Assembly (NCBI RefSeq): GCF_943913695.1
Contig: NZ_CALTZE010000080.1
Coordinates: 1 to 19,553, forward strand
From: an uncultured Marmoricola sp.
GTDB taxonomy: Bacteria; Actinomycetota; Actinomycetes; Propionibacteriales; Nocardioidaceae
Reading direction: 5' to 3'
Length of the DNA: 19,553 nucleotides
Shown here: piece after piece, positions 1 to 7,517 of the stretch
How positions within the stretch are numbered: the stretch's first letter is position 1
How the letters are laid out: each line of letters begins with the position of its first letter
Position numbers and translations under genes: made by a program
Notes under the pieces: model-generated
Database searches by the model: none
What the model was told of the DNA's origin: nothing
Seen by the model: the letters and a program-made list of their open reading frames with translations, nothing else

Positions 1-404
1 CGAGTAGGCACCGAGGATCACCTCAAAGCCCACCACCCCGCGGGGCTCTGTCTTTCGGGTGACGTATGAGTACAAAGCAACGGCTTGGGCGAACGTATGT
101 CGACGTAGCCGATGATCACTTCGGGAGCCGACGCCCAAGTTCGCGCAGGGATGGTTGCACTAGTGGCGATCAGCCAAGTTCGGCCCAAGATGATCGTTCC
201 GGAGTGCCAGAGCGTCCTAGGAGACCAGGACGGCGGGATCTGCCGTCCTGCCCGACCGGCCCGCTACGGAAGCGAGGAACCTATGAATGAAGGCGCCGAC
301 GCCCCCGCTTGCCAGCCCACCGCCCCGCCAGCGAGGCCAGCCGCTGTCCGAAAATCGCACTACCATACTGAACCCCAGAATCACTACTCGGGAGGTCGCT
401 TCTA
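1..404. other. Upstream region without a convincing gene
   Basis: I see no reliable gene here. Several short overlapping open frames exist on both strands, but none has a consistent codon pattern or a recognisable product. The base composition is less GC-extreme than the genes downstream. One frame with starts at 112 and 283 ends with TAA at 403-405, overlapping the ATG of the lipoprotein gene (TAATG); this could be a short coupled leader, but its product is unrecognisable. Near the left end AGCCC (27-31) can pair with GGGCT (43-47) and is followed by a T-rich run, which might be a weak terminator of a gene to the left. A perfect hairpin lies at 226-250. The region probably holds the promoter and leader of the first operon; I could not find a clear -35/-10 pair. 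Confidence 0.5.
226..250. repeat. Perfect 9-bp inverted repeat with 7-nt loop
   Basis: CAGGACGGC at 226-234 is exactly complementary to GCCGTCCTG at 242-250, separated by GGGATCT. It has no T-tract. An upstream GTCCT at 214-218 could compete for AGGAC at 227-231, and TCCTAGGA at 215-222 is itself a palindrome. The position about 155 bases before the first gene fits a leader hairpin, an attenuator-like fold, or an operator; the sequence alone does not decide. Confidence 0.5.
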
Positions 405-1034
405 ATGCAGTCCCCACGACGACTAGCAGTTGTGGCCGTCTCGATCGTGCTCGTCGCCTTCACGGCTGCGTGCGGCGGGGGAGACGACGAGCCGGAGGCC
501 ACACCCTCCTCGTCAAGCACGCCCACCTCGCAGAGTCCGTCTCCGACTGAGCCCAGCCCTACGGAGACGGCCTGGCAGGACAGGTACACCGACGCCCAGC
601 TCGACGCCTACGAGGAAGCACTCTCGCGGTACCAGGAGTACGAGACCCGTAGCGAGCCGATCTGGGCTGCGGGCGAGGCCACGGACCGCGCCGAAGCGAT
701 CTTCAAGCAGTACTACCCCTCGCCCTTGTGGCAGGGGCAGGACCGCCTGCTTCATAGCTACGAGCAGGGTGGCGTCACTCGAACAGGCCTCGCGGACGCG
801 TACTGGTCCCGAGCCAAGTCCATCAGCGACAGCGGCCTCTCGGTCGTGGTCAACCAGTGTGTCGACTACACGCCGATCGTCACGAAGCAGAACGGCAAGG
901 AAGCCGATCGCCCCGCCTGGGCACTCAAGCCCAACCTCCGGACGATCACCCTCGAGAAGCCGGAGGGAAGTGACTGGCTGGTCTACGGGGTCGTCGACGC
1001 TTCTAGTGGGAAGGCACGGCCATGCACGCCGTGA
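405..1034 (+). CDS. Secreted lipoprotein of unknown function, first gene of the Tad operon
   Basis: This encodes a 209-residue predicted lipoprotein. The N-terminus has two arginines, a hydrophobic stretch at about residues 7-22 and a lipobox-like T-A-A-C with the acylatable cysteine at residue 23. A Ser/Thr/Pro linker (about residues 32-57) then leads to a folded domain of about 150 residues that contains two more cysteines (in NQCVDY and near the C-terminus in RPCTP). GGAGG at 391-395, nine bases before the ATG, supports the start. It overlaps the next gene by 13 bases. The aromatic-rich domain ending in DWLVYGVVDAS resembles small extracytoplasmic NTF2-like domains of actinobacterial secretion loci, but that is only an impression. 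It probably sits on the outer face of the membrane as an accessory part of the pilus encoded downstream. The exact function is unknown. Confidence 0.8.
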   Translation: MQSPRRLAVVAVSIVLVAFTAACGGGDDEPEATPSSSSTPTSQSPSPTEPSPTETAWQDRYTDAQLDAYEEALSRYQEYETRSEPIWAAGEATDRAEAIFKQYYPSPLWQGQDRLLHSYEQGGVTRTGLADAYWSRAKSISDSGLSVVVNQCVDYTPIVTKQNGKEADRPAWALKPNLRTITLEKPEGSDWLVYGVVDASSGKARPCTP

Positions 1035-1966
1035 GGTCCGCTCTAGCACTGGTCGTCATGACGGCTGCAGTCCTTATCGCGATCCTCTCGCCCCAGCCGG
1101 CGGCGCTCGCCGATGGACCGGACTGCCCGCCGGGGACAAGCCCGGTTCAGGACGCTGGTGGCGGATGGATCTGCATCGTTGTCACCACCCCTGGCGAGCC
1201 TGGGGAGGAAGACCCGGGTGACGACGGCGGCGACGGCGGCGCGGAGCCGGCCGGCTGCTTTGACGGTGACAAGGAGGTGCCGTGCAACGACGAGTACGGC
1301 GGTACCTGGGATCCCGGCCACGGCTGCTACGCCTTCCAGGTCCAGCCTCAGCCACCGGCGGGGTCACCGCTATGGGAGGGGCACGATCCATCGGAAGGCA
1401 GTGTGTACAGCTGCGACTACACCGTGACGATCCCGGAGAACTCGTGGTTCGTGCCGAACGGTGAGGACCCGTTGGTTGACCCGGCGGTGCTCGCCCAGGA
1501 GGCACTCGGGCGGATGAAGCTCGAGCACGCGAACGCGCAGATTGCGCCAGGGTCTGACTTCCACACCTACGTGCACATTGACAACTGGCTGTGGCTGCCC
1601 GAGGCGCAGTGGCACAGCCTGACCGAGACGGTGACCGCAGGCCCGACTTCGGTGACAGTCACCGCCGAACCCATCCGAGTGGACTGGGACATGGGCCCTG
1701 ACGTGACCAGCTGCTACGACGCAGGCCGGGTCTGGACTAAGGGCATGACCGACGCGGCGAAGACGAGCTGTTCCTTCGCCTACGAGTCCATCGAGAACTC
1801 GACCGGCGACAAGCACAGCGTCTCCGCGCAGCTGGTCTACGGCGTCACCTGGGACTGCGACGGCGCCTGCCTGACCCCCAACGGCGACCTCGGCGAGATC
1901 GACGCACCCGCCGGTGACGCAACGACGATCGAGGTGCGCCAGCGCCAGACAGTGGTGACCCAATGA
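1022..1966 (+). CDS. Cysteine-rich secreted protein of unknown function
   Basis: This encodes a 314-residue protein with a Sec-type signal peptide: basic start, hydrophobic core at about residues 7-26 and a likely cleavage after the alanines of PAALADG (about residue 31). The mature part has ten cysteines, an even number that suggests disulfide bonds outside the membrane, and an acidic Gly/Asp/Glu linker at about residues 60-74. No C-terminal anchor or sortase motif is visible. GGGAAGG at 1008-1014 lies seven bases before the ATG at 1022, which I prefer over GTG 1031 although the latter makes a classic GTGA overlap. The C-terminus overlaps the next gene by four bases. I do not recognise the family. 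Its place between a lipoprotein and CpaB/RcpC-like gene suggests an exported accessory or tip-associated protein of the pilus. Confidence 0.8.
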   Translation: MHAVRSALALVVMTAAVLIAILSPQPAALADGPDCPPGTSPVQDAGGGWICIVVTTPGEPGEEDPGDDGGDGGAEPAGCFDGDKEVPCNDEYGGTWDPGHGCYAFQVQPQPPAGSPLWEGHDPSEGSVYSCDYTVTIPENSWFVPNGEDPLVDPAVLAQEALGRMKLEHANAQIAPGSDFHTYVHIDNWLWLPEAQWHSLTETVTAGPTSVTVTAEPIRVDWDMGPDVTSCYDAGRVWTKGMTDAAKTSCSFAYESIENSTGDKHSVSAQLVYGVTWDCDGACLTPNGDLGEIDAPAGDATTIEVRQRQTVVTQ

Positions 1967-2679
1967 CGATGACCTCGGGGCGGACTAACACCCAGCGAGG
2001 CGGCTCGCGCGGTTCGCGCGACCAGGGCCTGGACCTGCGCTCGACCCTCGGCGAGGTACGCCAGCGCGCTCCGCGCCGCCTGGGCCAGTGGGCGGCCGCG
2101 GTGTTGTTCGTGGTGATCGTGGTGCTTGGGCTGCTGGCCCTGTTTCAGTCCCAGAGTGACCGGGTCGAGGTCCTCGCCGTCACCGACGCTGTGCCGGCCG
2201 GCCAGGTCATCGAGGAGAGCGACGTCCGGTCCGTCGAGGTCGCCGGTGTCACCGGTGCGATCCCGGCCACCGACATCGACTCGGTCGTGGGCAAGCGCGC
2301 CGCGGCCGGCCTCGTCGAGGGTCAGGTCCTCACCGACGCCGCGCTGACCGACGAGCTGGTCCCCGGCGAGGAGGAGCGAGTCGTGGCGATCTCGCTGCCG
2401 AATGGACGCGTTCCGGGCGGCCTGTCCGCCGGCGACGTCGTGTCGGTGATCGTGGTGCCCGTCGAGGGAGCCGAGGGCTCCAGCGAGCAGCTGGAGGCAC
2501 CCGCGGTGCTCTCCCAGGCCGCATCGGTGCAGTCGGTGGGAGACACCCCCGAGGGCACTCGCGTCGTGACGGTCCTCGTCGACGCCGGCGACGCCGAGCA
2601 GGTCGCCGCCTACAGCGCCGCCGGCCAGGTCACGATCATCCAGGCGCCCCTCTCCAGCCGAGACACGGCGGGGGAGTGA
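1963..2679 (+). CDS. SAF-domain membrane protein, CpaB/RcpC-like
   Basis: The 238-residue product has a basic cytoplasmic N-terminus, one membrane helix (about residues 45-64, AAAVLFVVIVVLGLLALF) and an outward SAF domain at about residues 70-135, with the typical pattern of 'vpAGqvI.esDv', 'vvGkrAa..l..GqvLtdaaL'. CpaB/RcpC proteins carry this fold in Tad pilus loci, where in diderms they are tied to the secretin and bind the cell wall. A monoderm such as this has no secretin, so here the protein more likely links the assembly platform to peptidoglycan. That role is inferred. The ATG forms an ATGA overlap with the previous stop, so the two are translationally coupled; ATG 1969 is an alternative start. 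The gene directly precedes the CpaE-like and TadA genes, which agrees with Tad order. Confidence 0.8.
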   Translation: MTMTSGRTNTQRGGSRGSRDQGLDLRSTLGEVRQRAPRRLGQWAAAVLFVVIVVLGLLALFQSQSDRVEVLAVTDAVPAGQVIEESDVRSVEVAGVTGAIPATDIDSVVGKRAAAGLVEGQVLTDAALTDELVPGEEERVVAISLPNGRVPGGLSAGDVVSVIVVPVEGAEGSSEQLEAPAVLSQAASVQSVGDTPEGTRVVTVLVDAGDAEQVAAYSAAGQVTIIQAPLSSRDTAGE

Positions 2680-2686
2680 GGTCTGC

Positions 2687-3946
2687 ATGCTGTTCGCCGT
2701 TTGCGCCGACCGCGGTGCTCCTGGGTCGACCACGACCGCTCTAGCGCTGGCGGCCTCCCGAGGCCTGCCTGCCGTCGTCGTCGAGGCTGACCCCTACGGC
2801 GGGGACCTCGCGCTGCGAATCCGCCACGACGGCAACCCACTGCCGACCACCCCGACCGTGCTCAGCGTCAGCGCCGGCCGGTCAGGTCAAGGACGGACCG
2901 CAGGGCCGCGCACGTCGCTCGACGGGCCTGGAGGGCCGTCGGAGCGACGTCACCGCGACCTGTGGCGCGACGGCTCGCACGAGGTGTCCGAGCACGTGCG
3001 GGTCGTGCCCGGGTTCATGGCGGCCGAGCACGGCACCTCGATGGCCTGGCCCGTGCTGGCCAGCGCCCTCGAAGCGCAGTCGGTGCCGGTCTTCGCCGAC
3101 CTCGGCCGCATCCATACCGGCTCGCCGTCGTTGGCGGTCGCCGCCGCAGCCGACGCGCTGGTCCCGGTGTGCCGCAGCGACATGGCATCAGTCCAGCACC
3201 TGGTCGATCGTCTCGGACTCCTCGTCTCGGCGATCGCCGACCGCAACGGCAGGCCCCCGATCGTGCTGCCGGTGGTGATCGCGCCTCGCCAGCACGGCAG
3301 CGCTATCGCCAACAGCGTTGCGGAGATCCTCGGCGATACCGCGGTCGGACCTACCCTGCGTGGCGTCAGCTGGCTGGCCTGGGACCCGGCTGCGGTTTCG
3401 CAGCTGGAGAGCGGCGCCGACCCCTGGGGTAAGCCGCTGCGCAAGTCGTCGCTAATGAAGTCGGCTCGCAAGGTGATGTGGATGCTCGGCCTGGCCACCG
3501 GGCTCTCGCACGCCGACCCGTCCGCCAAGAGCGGAGACAAGCTCGGCGCGCGTCGTCGACGCCGTGGCCATCAGGAGGCGCAGGAGCAGCCGCGGTCGTG
3601 GGCGTCGCCCTACGTGCCGCACAACGCGCCGGGTGCGGACGACAGACACCACGTCGAGGGTCAGCAGAGCGGTGCAGCGCGCCACCGGCCGGCCACTCAA
3701 CCGGCCACTCCGGCCCCGACTCAGCCGGCCGCTCCGGCCCCGACTCAGCCGGCCGCTCCGGCCCCGACTCAGCCGGCCGCTCCGGCCCCGACTCAGCCGC
3801 CTGGTGCGCCGCCGGCGTGGACGCCAGGCCAGGGCGCCGAGACGCCTGATGCCTCTACCGGCGCCGACGAGCACATAGGCCACCCGAACGGCCAGGATGC
3901 TGCGCTTGGTCTCTGGGAGACCGCAGCACGTCAGGAGCGGCAGTGA
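2687..3946 (+). CDS. CpaE/MinD-like P-loop protein with degenerate Walker A and Pro-rich tail
   Basis: The 419-residue product starts with a MinD/ParA/CpaE-like fold: beta strand MLFAVCADR, then the loop GAPGSTTTAL (residues 10-19), then 'VVVEADPYGGDLALRI', which matches the 'D.D..gG.la..l' strand of CpaE/TadZ proteins. The invariant P-loop lysine is absent (serine 14 sits in its place) and the first signature lysine is arginine. ATP binding may be weak or lost, as in TadZ-type localisation factors. After about residue 275 the protein becomes basic (ARRRRRG) and then Ala/Pro/Thr/Gln-rich, with four 8-residue repeats at about 339-370. GGGGGAG at 2669-2675 is a possible ribosome binding site. 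The gene ends in TGATG with TadA. Likely role: polar placement or regulation of the Tad ATPase. Confidence 0.75.
   Translation: MLFAVCADRGAPGSTTTALALAASRGLPAVVVEADPYGGDLALRIRHDGNPLPTTPTVLSVSAGRSGQGRTAGPRTSLDGPGGPSERRHRDLWRDGSHEVSEHVRVVPGFMAAEHGTSMAWPVLASALEAQSVPVFADLGRIHTGSPSLAVAAAADALVPVCRSDMASVQHLVDRLGLLVSAIADRNGRPPIVLPVVIAPRQHGSAIANSVAEILGDTAVGPTLRGVSWLAWDPAAVSQLESGADPWGKPLRKSSLMKSARKVMWMLGLATGLSHADPSAKSGDKLGARRRRRGHQEAQEQPRSWASPYVPHNAPGADDRHHVEGQQSGAARHRPATQPATPAPTQPAAPAPTQPAAPAPTQPAAPAPTQPPGAPPAWTPGQGAETPDASTGADEHIGHPNGQDAALGLWETAARQERQ
3701..3796 (+). repeat. Four tandem 24-bp repeats coding for Ala/Pro/Thr/Gln octapeptides
   Basis: Four head-to-tail 24-bp copies start at 3701, 3725, 3749 and 3773. 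The last three are identical and the first differs by one base (A for G at its seventh position). They encode AAPAPTQP-type octapeptides inside the C-terminal tail of the CpaE-like protein. Such near-identical copies suggest recent slippage expansion; copy number may vary between strains without breaking the frame. Confidence 0.9.
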
Positions 3947-5283
3947 TGGAGCGATCCGAAGCGTCCAGCCTCGACCACGCGCTGCTCCGCCGGCTCCAGG
4001 TCCGCGTCGGTGATCTGCTCGAAGAGGACATGTCCGAGCGGCGGCGTCGGCACCAGCCGCCGCTGTCGGATGAGGACACCGACGCCTTCAAGGCCGAGCT
4101 GGCCCACCGCGTCGTCGACGAGCACGCCCGGTCGCAGGCCGAGGGCGGGCTGGGGCAGATGTCGTGGGAGGACACCCAGGACCTGGTCAACGCGCTCAAG
4201 AACCGGCTCTACGGCGCTGGGTCGCTGGAGGCGCTGCTGCGTGATGAGCGGATCGAGGAGATCGACGTCAACGGCTGGCAGAACGTCTTCGTCGACTACA
4301 CCAACGGTGTTAGGGCCAAGGTCGCGCCGGTGTTCGCCTCCAACGAGGAACTGATCGAGACCATCCAGACTCTCGCCGCCCACGAGGGCCTGTCGGGCCG
4401 CAGCTTCGACTCGGCCAACCCGCACGTGAACTTCCGGCTCGGCTCGGCGCGCGTCCAGGCGGTGATGGCCGTCAGCACCGCCCCGGTCATCGCGATCCGC
4501 CTGCACCACCGCCACATGCGGTACACGCTCAAGGACCTGGTGGCCAACGGCACCATCGACCAGCCGCTGGCCGACTTCTTCGCCGCGGCGGTACGCGCGA
4601 AGAAGAACCTCATGATCGGCGGCGAGACCAGCGCCGGCAAGACCGTGCTGCTGCGAGCCCTGGCTGCGGAGATCGGTCCCGAGGAACGGCTGATCACCAT
4701 CGAGCGGGCCCTGGAGCTGGGCCTGGAGGACGACGTCGACGCCCACCCCGACACCGTGGTGATGGAGGAGCGTCTGGCCAACGCCGAGGGCGAGGGTGCG
4801 GTGCCCATGCGCGAGCTGGTCACCATCTCCAAGCGCATGCGGCCCGACCGCGTCATCGTCGGCGAGGTCCTGGGCGACGAGGCCCTGGTGATGCTCAACG
4901 CGATGATGCAGGGCAACGACGGCAGCCTGTCCACGATCCACGCCAACAGCTCCGAGGGCATCGTGGAGAACATCATCGCCTACGCCGTGCAGGCACCCGA
5001 GCGGCTTCCGCGCGCGGCCACGGTCAGCATGATCGCCAACGGTCTCGACTTCCTCGTCTTCGCGCGCCGCTACCGCGGCGAGGGCGCCCAGCGTCGGGTC
5101 GTGCACTCGGTACGGGAGATCGTCGGCTACGACCAGCACGGGTTGAAGACCAACGAGATCTTCCGCCCCGGCCCCGACGGGATGGCGGTGCGCGACGAGC
5201 CGGTGGCCATCAACTGCATCGAGGCACTGCGCGAGGTCGGCTACCGCGACGTCGGCGACCCCGACCCGGGACGGTGGGTCTGA
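3946..5283 (+). CDS. tadA: TadA/CpaF-type secretion ATPase
   Basis: This 445-residue protein is a type II/IV secretion ATPase of the CpaF/TadA family, a cytoplasmic hexameric motor for pilin assembly. Visible motifs: a helical N-terminal domain; 'EEIDVNGWQNVFVDY', the usual 'eeImvNg...vyvE' segment; Walker A GGETSAGKT at about residues 225-233 (lysine 232); Walker B-like DRVIVGEV at about 301-308; and the His box STIHANS at about 329-335. The family's usual GxTGSGKT, GEVRGxEA and NTGHDGS are here GGETSAGKT, GEVLGDEA and MQGNDGS, so several hallmark positions vary while catalytic K, E and H remain. I chose ATG 3946, which overlaps the previous stop as TGATG and has AGGAG eight bases upstream; GTG 3943 is possible. 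Two TadB/TadC-like genes follow immediately. Confidence 0.92.
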   Translation: MERSEASSLDHALLRRLQVRVGDLLEEDMSERRRRHQPPLSDEDTDAFKAELAHRVVDEHARSQAEGGLGQMSWEDTQDLVNALKNRLYGAGSLEALLRDERIEEIDVNGWQNVFVDYTNGVRAKVAPVFASNEELIETIQTLAAHEGLSGRSFDSANPHVNFRLGSARVQAVMAVSTAPVIAIRLHHRHMRYTLKDLVANGTIDQPLADFFAAAVRAKKNLMIGGETSAGKTVLLRALAAEIGPEERLITIERALELGLEDDVDAHPDTVVMEERLANAEGEGAVPMRELVTISKRMRPDRVIVGEVLGDEALVMLNAMMQGNDGSLSTIHANSSEGIVENIIAYAVQAPERLPRAATVSMIANGLDFLVFARRYRGEGAQRRVVHSVREIVGYDQHGLKTNEIFRPGPDGMAVRDEPVAINCIEALREVGYRDVGDPDPGRWV

Positions 5284-5284
5284 C

Positions 5285-6205
5285 ATGGTCGCGCTTCTCG
5301 GGATCGCGCTGGCCCTCGGCCTCCTCGGGATTGCACGCCTGATCCGTGGCCTGCCCCTGCTTCCCTCCCTCCGAACGGGGGAGCGGGTCCGCACCACATC
5401 CAGCCGGCTCTCCGCACACGAGCAGCGGACGCTGATCGCCGGCGGGGCGGTCGGCCTCGTGGTCGTGCTGGTGAGCCGCAACCTCGTGTTCGGGGTCATC
5501 GCCGGCGCCGCGGTGGTGCTGTGGCCGATGGTGGTCGGCGGCGGCAGGGCCGAACGTGCCGCCCTGACCAAGCTGGAGGCGCTGGCTCAGTGGACCGAGG
5601 CGCTGCGCGACCTGGCGCAGAAGGGCTCCGGGCTGGAGTCGGTCATTCCCCGCACGGTCGACACCGCCTCCGACGTCCTGATCGTCCCCCTGCGGCTGAT
5701 GTCGCGTCGTCTCAGCGTCAAGGTCCCGCTGCCTGAGGCGCTGAGCCTATTCGCCGACGAGGTCGACGACGCCAGCGCCGACACGGTCGTTGCCGCACTC
5801 GCGCTCTCGGCACGCCAGCGCCGCGGCCGGCTCTCCGACGTGCTCGGCACCCTCTCGGAGGCACTGCGCGACGAGCTCGAGCAGCGGACCAAGATCATGC
5901 GCGAGCGCAACATGATCCGCCGGGAGGCTGCGCAGGTCGCCGCTCTGACCGCGGTGCTGGTCATCGGCGCCAACCTCTTCGCCCCGCCCAGCCTCCCCAA
6001 CGAAGCCGACAGCGCCGCCCAGGTGCTGCCGCTGCTTCTCGCTCTCGCGTTCGTGTTCGTGTTCAGCCGGGTCCGCAAGCTCGCAGAACCGGAGATCCAG
6101 CCACGGTTCCTGTCCTCTGCGACCGAGGTGCTCGAGGCCGCCACCTACCGGCCCAAGACACTGCCCGGCGCAGCTCGGACGCCGCTCGAGGAGGGGACCC
6201 GATGA
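5285..6205 (+). CDS. tadB: TadB-like assembly platform membrane protein (T2SSF type)
   Basis: The 306-residue product has the layout of TadB proteins: N-terminal membrane segments (about residues 2-20 and 49-85), a cytoplasmic helical domain (about 88-215) of type II secretion GspF character, and two C-terminal membrane helices (about 217-234 and 245-264). The core 'LAQWTEALRDLAQKGSGLESVI' followed by 'LPEALSLFADEVDDASADTVVAAL' fits the family, in which TadB and TadC together form the inner-membrane platform driven by TadA. It starts one base after the TadA stop and overlaps the TadC gene by ATGA, so all three are probably made in fixed ratio. The tail after about residue 270 is soluble. I am sure of the family; the B rather than C label comes from gene order. 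Confidence 0.85.
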   Translation: MVALLGIALALGLLGIARLIRGLPLLPSLRTGERVRTTSSRLSAHEQRTLIAGGAVGLVVVLVSRNLVFGVIAGAAVVLWPMVVGGGRAERAALTKLEALAQWTEALRDLAQKGSGLESVIPRTVDTASDVLIVPLRLMSRRLSVKVPLPEALSLFADEVDDASADTVVAALALSARQRRGRLSDVLGTLSEALRDELEQRTKIMRERNMIRREAAQVAALTAVLVIGANLFAPPSLPNEADSAAQVLPLLLALAFVFVFSRVRKLAEPEIQPRFLSSATEVLEAATYRPKTLPGAARTPLEEGTR

Positions 6206-7125
6206 ACCACGCAACGACCGGCGTGATCGTCCTCGGCGCACTGCTCGCGCTCGGGCTGCTGCAGCTGCGCTGGCTGCTGTTCCCGCCGGCCCCCGATCTG
6301 GTGGCCGAGATCGACCATTGGCGCCGCGGCCGTGAGCGCGCTACCGAGCGCGCCGACTCCCCGCAGCAGCTCTCACCTATTGGCCGTATCGCCCGCTGGG
6401 TCGTGGACCTGCTGCGGGCTCACCGGCCCGACTTCCTAGACAACCTCGCACCCGACCTGGCAATCACCCAGCGCGACCTGCAGTCCTGGCTCACCCGCGT
6501 CACGGGCCTCGCTCTCGGCTTCGGCCTGGCCCCTACCGTGCTGGTCCTGGCCCGCCGTCTGCGTGGCGACGACGCCACCGTGACGTGGGCACCGATCGTC
6601 GGTGCACTGCTGGCCGTAGCGGCCGTGGTGCTCTCGATCAAGGACCTGCGCAGCCAAGCGGCCAGTGCCCGCGAGGAGTACACCCAGGCGCTCTCGATCT
6701 ACCTCGACCTCGTCGCTATGAGCATGGAAGCCGGCCAGGGCCACGCCCAGGCTCTCCCGGCCGCCTCACAGATCGGCACGAGGCGGGTCTTCGACGAGAT
6801 CCGCACGTCGATCGAGCTGGCGCCCTCGCGCGGCATCACCGCCTGGGAAGCGCTCGGCCAGTTGGGGGAGCGCTACCGCATCGCGGAGCTGATCAGCCTG
6901 CGCTCGAGCATCGAGCTGGCCCAGGACGACGGTGCCCGGGTCAAGGCCTCGCTGATCGCCCGAGCCAAGACGATGCGCTCCTCGCGACTGGCCGGCGCAG
7001 TCGAGCGAGCCAATAGGGCGACCGAGTCCATGCGCCAGCTGACGCTGGTCGCCGCGATGCTCGCCTCGGTCTACATCGCCGCGCCCTACATCCTCGCGCT
7101 CAGATCCGCCGCGGGAGCCCCATGA
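6202..7125 (+). CDS. tadC: TadC-like assembly platform membrane protein (T2SSF type)
   Basis: The 307-residue product has an N-terminal helix (about residues 7-27), a soluble part with 'DFLDNLAPDLAITQRDLQSW', two central helices (about 92-116 and 127-150), a T2SSF cytoplasmic domain (about 155-280) and a final helix near 280-302. Within the domain, 'YTQALSIYLDLVAMSMEAGQ' and 'ALGQLGERYRIAELISL' match the usual 'YldllalamesG' and 'll.lg.r...~el' pattern of TadC. It overlaps the TadB gene by four bases (ATGA). About 70 bases separate it from the pilin gene. A 35-codon frame starts at the stop codon (ATG 7122) and runs into the pilin gene; I do not call it as a gene. Confidence 0.85.
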   Translation: MNHATTGVIVLGALLALGLLQLRWLLFPPAPDLVAEIDHWRRGRERATERADSPQQLSPIGRIARWVVDLLRAHRPDFLDNLAPDLAITQRDLQSWLTRVTGLALGFGLAPTVLVLARRLRGDDATVTWAPIVGALLAVAAVVLSIKDLRSQAASAREEYTQALSIYLDLVAMSMEAGQGHAQALPAASQIGTRRVFDEIRTSIELAPSRGITAWEALGQLGERYRIAELISLRSSIELAQDDGARVKASLIARAKTMRSSRLAGAVERANRATESMRQLTLVAAMLASVYIAAPYILALRSAAGAP

Positions 7126-7195
7126 CCTCGTCCGCAGCCCGCCCGGAGCGGTTCGACCCTTACAGGCACCACCCGATCCTCGAAGAGGAGTCCAG

Positions 7196-7420
7196 ATGTT
7201 CAAGTTGTTCCGTGTTCTCAACGTCCTGATGCTGACCCTGATGCTGCGCATGAAGGGCTCCGCCCTCGCGTTCATCCGCAAGCCGCGCAAGCGCGACGAG
7301 CGCGGCGCGAGCGCTGTCGAGTGGCTGGTCATCCTCGGCGCCGGCATCGCGATCGCCTACTTCGCCGGCGACTCGGTCATGGCGTTCGCCAAGAACCTGG
7401 TCGGCCAGCTCGGCAAGTAG
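7196..7420 (+). CDS. Flp-like type IVb pilin
   Basis: This encodes a 74-residue prepilin. The motif RDERG followed by ASAVEWLVILGAG shows a class III/type IVb signal: cleavage is expected after Gly37, the +5 residue is Glu42, and a hydrophobic helix follows. The mature pilin would be about 37 residues, within the small range of Flp pilins. The 37-residue leader is long and itself partly hydrophobic (residues 5-18), which is unusual compared with the short leaders of classical Flp. GAAGAGGAG around 7182-7190 provides the ribosome binding site. Being the smallest and the first of four consecutive genes with the same cleavage motif, it is the best candidate for the major subunit. No prepilin peptidase gene lies in the window to process it. 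Confidence 0.85.
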   Translation: MFKLFRVLNVLMLTLMLRMKGSALAFIRKPRKRDERGASAVEWLVILGAGIAIAYFAGDSVMAFAKNLVGQLGK

Positions 7421-7517
7421 CTCGCGCCCAACCCGCGAACACCCCGCCCTGTGCCTTACCCAGATCACCGGGCACGCCGTCAGATCCGTTCGTCACCCGT
7501 GAGGAGGTGCGACCCGC

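Noticed and set aside
66..405. Overlapping short frames in the first 400 bases, including ones starting at 66 and 112
   Set aside because: No consistent codon bias, no recognisable product and competing frames. The TAATG junction at 403-407 is noted but not enough to call a gene.
3931..5571. Long open frame on the minus strand opposite the TadA gene
   Set aside because: It is a GC-bias shadow of the plus-strand TadA/TadB genes, whose motifs are clear; the minus product is low-complexity and unrecognisable.
7122..7229. 35-codon frame starting at the TadC stop (ATGA) and entering the pilin gene
   Set aside because: It overlaps the pilin start in another frame, has no separate ribosome binding site, and its product resembles nothing; at most a coupling leader.
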